From NCBI GenBank assembly GCA_964370765.1, contig CAYJKW010000045.1:1-17332 (forward strand): a DNA stretch of 17,332 bases, given 5' to 3'. This DNA comes from CAYJBH01 sp964370765 (GTDB lineage: Bacteria; Bacillota; Clostridia; Oscillospirales; Ruminococcaceae). The notes beneath the pieces were generated by a model. The model saw only the letters and a program-made list of their open reading frames with translations. It made no database searches and had not been told where the DNA came from. Of the stretch, positions 15,307-17,332 are shown piece by piece. The position numbers were made by a program, and so were the translations under genes. Each line of letters starts with the position of its first letter. Positions within the stretch are counted from its first letter, which is position 1.

Positions 15307-16175
15307 ATTACCGCTCCCTCAACATCCGAAAAATAGTAAAGATATAAATCCTCTAACGTGGCGGCGACACGGACAGCTGTTTTGTGTGGTTTTTCATCGC
15401 TTACAAGCCTTAAAAATGTCATGTCGCCCTCGTTTCTACTGTTAATCACAGGGTAATGTAACATCATTTTTTCGGCAACTTTAACGTCTACAACGCACTC
15501 GAATACCTTCCCCTCGATTGCAGTTATTATTTCGTTTAGTGCCCCATTGTGGATTAGCTGGCCGTCTTTCATGATTAAGATGGTGTTTGCTATATTTTCC
15601 ACATCCGAGACGATGTGTGTCGATAACAATACTATCCTATTTTTCCCAAGTTCGGAGATGAAATTGCGAAATCGTATACGTTCTTTTGGGTCTAGCCCTG
15701 CGGTCGGCTCATCTAAAATTAATACCTTTGGATTGTTGAGAAGTGCCTGTGCTATGCCGAGGCGTTGTTTCATACCCCCTGAAAAAGTTTTTATCTTCTT
15801 TTTCGCGACTTTTGTCAGCGACACCACCTCTAACAACTGCTTTGTTCTTGCCTTGGCTTGAGGTTTACTCAGACCTTTTAGGCTTGCGATATAATACATA
15901 AAATCTTGTGCACAAAACTCCGGATAATAGCCAAAATCCTGCGGCAGGTATCCAAGAATTTCTCTATACGCCTCATCTGTTACGTCTATCCCATCAAAAT
16001 TTACCTCTCCGCTTGTAGGCCGAATTACACCGCAAATCATTCGCAGTAATGTTGTTTTTCCTGCTCCGTTTGCCCCCAGTAACCCATACACTCCCGTGGA
16101 AAGGGTGACGGATAGCCTGTCTACCGCAATTTTATTTTTATATTGTTTTGTCAACCTATCTATTGTAAGCTCCAT
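15303..16175 (-). CDS. ABC-2 exporter ATPase (CcmA/BcrA type)
   Basis: A 290-residue ATPase with Walker A GANGAGKT at 34-41, Q-loop Gln in YLPQDFG at 79, signature FSGGMKQR at 131-138, Walker B VLILDEP at 151-157 and switch His in LLSTHI at 187. The YLPQDFGYYPEFCAQDFMYY stretch is characteristic of the drug, bacitracin and Na+ export subgroup. About 75 residues follow the nucleotide-binding core, as is usual in this group. AAAGGAG lies before the ATG at 16175, which overlaps the membrane-protein gene by 16 bp. It powers the downstream permease. Confidence 0.92.
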   Translation of the reverse strand: MELTIDRLTKQYKNKIAVDRLSVTLSTGVYGLLGANGAGKTTLLRMICGVIRPTSGEVNFDGIDVTDEAYREILGYLPQDFGYYPEFCAQDFMYYIASLKGLSKPQAKARTKQLLEVVSLTKVAKKKIKTFSGGMKQRLGIAQALLNNPKVLILDEPTAGLDPKERIRFRNFISELGKNRIVLLSTHIVSDVENIANTILIMKDGQLIHNGALNEIITAIEGKVFECVVDVKVAEKMMLHYPVINSRNEGDMTFLRLVSDEKPHKTAVRVAATLEDLYLYYFSDVEGAVI

Positions 16176-16885
16176 TTTAACTCCTTTTGTGATTTTGTAA
16201 ATTTAGCAAGACGCAACGACAAAAGTCCGGATAGGGCAATAAAAGCAACTACCCAAACAAGGGTGAAATCAGAACTGTAAATAAGCCGATAGTTTTGATT
16301 TTCTACTATTAAAAAAATACTTATTATTCCGCAAACTACCGCACAGACATATGTTGTTTCCTTGTATTGGTACCTTGTTGTAAGCAATAAGCTGATGTAA
16401 CTTGAAAGCAGATACGGTACGCCCAAATAGACGGCATTGCGAAAAATGCTGTAGTCGTTTTTGTTTACAATAATGACTAATAATAGTAAAAGAAGAAAGC
16501 CAGCAGTTCCTAAAATACCGATTCTTATTAAAGTAAGCCTGGGCAGATTATGCTTACAGACAAGCTCGGTTTCGTCCATATTGTATGCAAAGCTTCTATG
16601 AATTTCCGTAATGGTGCATAGCGATATGAAAGGCAACATCGCCGATATCACCGTGATGGCATCTGCCGGCATCTCCGAGCTGTTAGAATAAAAAAAGGCA
16701 AAGCTCAGGCTTAAAACAAATATAAACCACACTCGTTTACGAATAAACCCCAGCTGTGAAAAAAATAATTCGCTAGCCATTGCTTTTGGATGAGAGATGC
16801 TGTCGATAAAATTATCCGCCTTGCTATCACTTAGATTAGGCGGCGTGTAAGATAGTTTTAGTAGCAATTCCAATTTTCTATCCAT
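16160..16885 (-). CDS. Polytopic membrane protein between sigma factor and exporter; possible anti-sigma factor
   Basis: A 241-residue protein, not recognised as a named family. A cytoplasmic N-terminus of about 48 residues (MDRKLELLLKLSYTPPNLSD at the start) precedes about six hydrophobic helices, such as VWFIFVLSLSFAFFYSN, LGTAGFLLLLLLVIIV and LVWVVAFIALSGLLSL. No zinc-binding HxxxCxxC anti-sigma motif is present. The gene overlaps the sigma-factor gene by 8 bp and has its own AGAGGA site. Genes directly after ECF sigma factors often encode the membrane-bound anti-sigma factor, and the N-terminal tail is the only part that could bind a sigma factor. An extra permease subunit is the alternative. 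Confidence 0.6.
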   Translation of the reverse strand: MDRKLELLLKLSYTPPNLSDSKADNFIDSISHPKAMASELFFSQLGFIRKRVWFIFVLSLSFAFFYSNSSEMPADAITVISAMLPFISLCTITEIHRSFAYNMDETELVCKHNLPRLTLIRIGILGTAGFLLLLLLVIIVNKNDYSIFRNAVYLGVPYLLSSYISLLLTTRYQYKETTYVCAVVCGIISIFLIVENQNYRLIYSSDFTLVWVVAFIALSGLLSLRLAKFTKSQKELKWSLQ

Positions 16886-17332
16886 AAAAATCCTCTTTTC
16901 TTAAAATAGCTTTTAGTTTCTTTTCTATTGCACCGAGTTTTCTGTATACCGAAAATCTTGAGACCCCCAAATATTCAGCTATTTCACCAATTTTGAGCCC
17001 ACCTGTAAACTTTAACAATACGATTTCTTGCTCTATGGCATCGAGTGTCGACACGGCGCAGCGAACAGTCATTATGGTTTCAATCTGATCAGATATTTCG
17101 CACGGCAAATTCTGCATGTCATCGATGTTTTGTGTATGTTTGTTTTGCCTATGATAATAATTACAGTTATTTCGAGCGATGGTGTACAAAAAGGCAAGTT
17201 TTTTGCCTTTTTCGAGATAGTTTGTTGTCTCAAAATATTTTAAGAAGGTTTCCTGTGTTAAATCTTGAGCTACGTCGCTATTATGCACCTTGAAGTAACA
17301 AAATGCATAAATTTTTTTGTATTCTTCTTTTA
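16878..17332 (-). CDS. ECF-type RNA polymerase sigma factor (5' end outside window)
   Basis: About 150 residues are visible and the frame is open to the right edge (EEYKKIYAFCYFKVHNSDVAQDLTQ), so the true start lies beyond the window. A GTG at 17286-17288 falls inside conserved region 2 and is not the start. Region 2 is seen in DVAQDLTQETFLKYF and FLYTIARNNCNYYHRQNK. Region 4 is in LDAIEQEIVLLKF and LKIGEIAEYLGVSRFSVYRK, the -35-binding helix-turn-helix. It should direct transcription of its own operon (membrane protein, ABC ATPase and permease), as such sigma factors commonly do. The promoter it recognises is outside the window. Confidence 0.9.
   Translation of the reverse strand, partial: KEEYKKIYAFCYFKVHNSDVAQDLTQETFLKYFETTNYLEKGKKLAFLYTIARNNCNYYHRQNKHTQNIDDMQNLPCEISDQIETIMTVRCAVSTLDAIEQEIVLLKFTGGLKIGEIAEYLGVSRFSVYRKLGAIEKKLKAILRKEDFYG

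Noticed and set aside
17286..17288. GTG as start of the sigma factor
   Set aside because: The frame stays open to the window edge and the upstream residues fit sigma region 2, so the gene is cut by the window.

Overview
The window looks like chromosomal DNA from a low-GC Gram-positive anaerobe, most likely a member of the Clostridia. The signs are A+T-rich intergenic DNA, strong AGGAGG-type ribosome binding sites, tightly packed operons with 4-bp ATGA overlaps, a lipobox-bearing binding protein, and a large secreted protein with discoidin-like, Ig-like and InlB-type repeats. The species cannot be named from this sequence. I see no rRNA, tRNA, CRISPR array, insertion sequence or phage module.

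Left part (1-2035, + strand): a phosphoester-degradation operon. It holds the 3' end of an Ig-like protein of the kind that usually precedes PHP domains, a PHP-domain CehA/McbA-type metallohydrolase, and a small glycerophosphodiester phosphodiesterase-like protein.

Centre (2085-7682): two divergent operons share a 157-bp control region. On the - strand are a cysteine-rich CobW/HypB/UreG-like GTPase, a soluble ABC ATPase with no permease, and a binding-protein-like protein with no signal peptide. On the + strand are a Crp/Fnr-type regulator and a complete NitT/TauT-type ABC importer (lipoprotein, permease, short ATPase), ending in a strong hairpin terminator. The control region holds a near-consensus promoter and a perfect 7-2-7 palindrome. 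The - strand triad is the best candidate for an undescribed system. It resembles a metallocentre or cofactor assembly machine more than a transporter, and may be coupled to the importer it faces.

Right-centre (7861-13932, - strand): a cysteine-type glutathione (thioredoxin) peroxidase, then a 1599-residue secreted protein with an N-terminal discoidin-like domain, a DUF4855-type catalytic-looking domain, three tandem discoidin-like repeats, and Ig-like and InlB-like modules. Upstream lie a gene-free stretch with a strong terminator and a broken remnant of another surface protein.

Right end (14059-17332, - strand): a four-gene overlapping operon of an ECF sigma factor (cut by the window edge), a polytopic membrane protein, an ABC ATPase and an ABC-2 permease. 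It looks like an envelope-stress or antimicrobial-efflux module under its own sigma factor.
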